DNA from: an uncultured Verrucomicrobiota bacterium
GTDB taxonomy: Bacteria; Verrucomicrobiota; Kiritimatiellia; RFP12; UBA1067
Reading direction: 5' to 3'
Assembly: GCA_945483525.1 (NCBI GenBank)
Contig: CALYRV010000093.1
Coordinates: 1-5,875, forward strand
DNA: 5,875 nt
The number at the start of each line of letters is the position of its first letter. Positions within the stretch are counted from its first letter, which is position 1. This document shows, piece after piece, positions 5,027-5,875 of the stretch. A program made the position numbers and the translations under genes. The notes beneath the pieces were generated by a model. It ran no database searches, was not told where the DNA came from, and saw only the letters and a program-made list of their open reading frames with translations.

Positions 5027-5053
5027 GGTTTGTAGTTTATTATGGTGGGGGTG

Positions 5054-5083
5054 TTGACTTACTGGTAAGATTAGTGATATAAT
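5054..5083 (+). promoter_or_regulatory. Promoter P5 of the toxin-antitoxin operon
   Basis: -35 TTGACT (5054-5059), an 18-bp spacer and -10 TATAAT (5078-5083) with TG at 5075-5076. This is the only promoter in the window with both boxes well formed. The start would be near 5090. The -35 overlaps operator 1, and operator 2 begins just past the start, so a repressor on both sites would shut the promoter. Confidence 0.8.
5058..5069. promoter_or_regulatory. Operator 1 CTTACTGGTAAG
   Basis: An inverted repeat CTTAC-TG-GTAAG overlaps the end of the -35 box and the spacer of P5. It is identical to operator 2, 35 bp downstream. AbrB/MazE-type antitoxins commonly bind paired palindromes in their own promoter, alone or with the toxin, so the gene at 5116 is the likely repressor. 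Confidence 0.75.
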
Positions 5084-5092
5084 GTTTTCAAT

Positions 5093-5104
5093 CTTACTGG
5101 TAAG
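5093..5104. promoter_or_regulatory. Operator 2 CTTACTGGTAAG
   Basis: The same 12 bases as operator 1, extended by one pair to TCTTAC-TG-GTAAGA. It lies between the start site and the AAGGAG Shine-Dalgarno (5105-5110) of the antitoxin gene, so in RNA it could also form a small hairpin next to the ribosome site. Confidence 0.75.
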
Positions 5105-5115
5105 AAGGAGATGCT

Positions 5116-5412
5116 ATGACTAATGTGATGACGACCAAGCTTTCTTCAAAGGGACAGGTTGTCCTGCCCGAGGCGATTCGCAATGAGTACGGGTGGGAAT
5201 CCGGCACCTCGTTTACGGTTTTGGTCTACAAGGGGGCGGTTATCATGCAGCCGATCGTCGCGCCTGCAGAGTCGGAACTGGAAAGACAGTTTGATGCTGT
5301 TTTTGCAGAATCGCGTCGTCAGTCCGCGGCTGCCGGTATGAAGGTGGCGGACATATCAAGGGCGATTTCCGATGTCCGTAGCAACCGTAAAGCTCGGAGA
5401 GACCGCAATTGA
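5116..5412 (+). CDS. AbrB/SpoVT-type antitoxin
   Basis: The 98-residue protein starts with the swapped-hairpin DNA-binding domain of the SpoVT/AbrB family: TTKLSSKGQVVLPEAIRNEY (6-25), then GTSFTVLVYKGAVIMQPI (30-47). Residues 50-98 are charged and helical, with basic residues at the very end, as in antitoxins that wrap the toxin with their C-terminus. Expected roles are to neutralise the PIN toxin encoded next and to repress P5 through the CTTACTGGTAAG pair. AAGGAG at 5105-5110, five bases before the ATG, sets the start; an ATG at 5111 meets a stop after two codons and is not used. The stop TGA overlaps the TTG start of the toxin gene by three bases, the usual arrangement for such pairs. Because the toxin gene is interrupted, this may now be an orphan antitoxin. 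Confidence 0.92.
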   Translation: MTNVMTTKLSSKGQVVLPEAIRNEYGWESGTSFTVLVYKGAVIMQPIVAPAESELERQFDAVFAESRRQSAAAGMKVADISRAISDVRSNRKARRDRN

Positions 5413-5810
5413 AGGTCGTGCTAGATACAAATGTCGTGATGAGCGCAATCTTCTTCGGTGGCGATCCGAAGCGGATTGTCCGCGAGGCGATTTCCAAACG
5501 TCTTGAGATTGTTGCTACACGAGCTGTGCTGTCCGAGTATCGAGAAGTCGCCGAGCGGTTGCATGAGTATTACCCGTCAATCGTATACAAGCGACAATTG
5601 GCGATGATCGAGAGCGTTTTGCATATCGTTCGTCCAGCGACTCTCAAGGCGCAGGTTTGAAGGGATCCTGACGATGACGCGATAATCGCATGCGCGTTAG
5701 GCGCTAAGGCGAAGATTATTTGCAGCGGTGATAATGATCTGCTGGTTAAGAATGGATTTCGTGGTCTTGAAATCATGAAGCCTCGTGATTTCAGAATTAA
5801 ATATTTATAG
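5409..5810 (+). pseudogene. PIN-domain toxin gene with in-frame TGA at codon 84
   Basis: The frame starts at TTG (GGAG at 5396-5399, nine bases upstream) and reads VVLDTNVVMSA, the classic start of the PIN_3-type toxin family (COG1569-like), with Asp 6 and, later, Glu 43 in LSEYREV. It stops at TGA (5658-5660) after 83 residues. The same frame then continues without a shift as RDPDDDAIIACA (85-96) and CSGDNDLL (105-112), supplying the remaining catalytic acids, and ends at TAG (5808-5810). With the stop codon read as a residue the length is 133, normal for the family. The family often has Cys just before RDPDD, so TGC/TGT to TGA by one change is likely. The short product lacks part of the active centre and should not cut RNA. 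Other genes here use TGA as a true stop. It could be a fixed inactivating mutation, a sequencing error, or readthrough. Confidence 0.88.
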
Positions 5811-5845
5811 AACTGGTAAGCTTGGAAATCCAATTTGACGCGTGA

Positions 5846-5875
5846 ATCCGCATTCGATTTTTATCGAATGCGGAT
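5846..5875. terminator. Perfect 13-bp inverted repeat at the window end
   Basis: The arms ATCCGCATTCGAT and ATCGAATGCGGAT pair perfectly around TTTT, 35 bases after the TAG that ends the toxin frame. Its position suggests a terminator for the antitoxin-toxin operon. Whether a T-run follows cannot be seen because the window ends at the last paired base. It could also be a bidirectional terminator or a site of another element. Confidence 0.6.

Noticed and set aside
5658..5689. Selenocysteine TGA with a downstream SECIS
   Set aside because: Only a tiny GCGA-TAA-TCGC hairpin (5679-5689) follows; it has a 4-bp stem and no typical apical loop. TGA is a normal stop for other genes here. A nonsense change is simpler.
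5658..5810. Frameshift as the cause of the toxin's early stop
   Set aside because: The downstream motif RDPDDD is in the same frame as the TTG start, so no base is gained or lost; only the stop codon interrupts.

Overview
The window is an accessory-type bacterial region. Every recognisable gene lies on the + strand, in short transcription units separated by repeat-rich intergenic DNA. The organism cannot be fixed from the sequence. Good Shine-Dalgarno sites, TATAAT-type -10 boxes, moderate GC and palindromic intergenic repeats (GGGTCAGACCC, GTGCCTGGCAC) fit a Gram-negative-type genome. My guess is an uncultured member of the PVC group, such as Kiritimatiellota or Lentisphaerota, but this rests on general impression and is low confidence.

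Layout: (1) 91-414, a palindromic repeat with promoter drives an 85-residue protein made of three 29-residue CCCH-type putative zinc modules. (2) 453-536, a repeat cluster. (3) 592-2409 (possibly to 2550), a promoter drives an unrecognised 348-residue protein and a YfcE-like metallophosphoesterase, start and stop separated by one base; a 42-codon ORF follows in the same frame. (4) 2548-3270, an 85-bp repeat ending in a palindrome and promoter drives a PIN-like (NYN/PIN7-type) putative nuclease. (5) 3271-3627, a gene-free stretch with a strong hairpin, a long inverted repeat, a promoter and a 12-bp-arm palindrome in the leader of the next gene. (6) 3628-4758, a Fic-family AMP-transferase-type enzyme with inhibitory motif and C-terminal winged helix. 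(7) 4759-5115, a second copy of the 85-bp repeat, another palindrome and an operator-flanked promoter. (8) 5116-5810, an AbrB/SpoVT-type antitoxin overlapping a PIN toxin gene that is interrupted by an in-frame TGA. (9) A perfect 13-bp inverted repeat closes the window.

Two themes link the region. First, four of the five transcription units start with the same extended -10 sequence TGGTATAAT, and the fifth with TGATATAAT. Second, a 29-bp imperfect palindrome occurs four times and always has a -10-like hexamer 10-11 bp after it, so the repeat looks like a unit that carries a promoter and perhaps also a terminator. Two of these units stand directly before genes (157 and 2680).

The gene content (putative nuclease, Fic enzyme, toxin-antitoxin pair, phosphoesterase plus unknown protein, small zinc protein) resembles a stress- or defence-type accessory island. 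No joint pathway can be shown from sequence. The best candidates for something undescribed are the promoter-bearing palindromic repeat family, the coupled 348-residue protein/phosphoesterase pair, and the triple 29-residue zinc-module protein.
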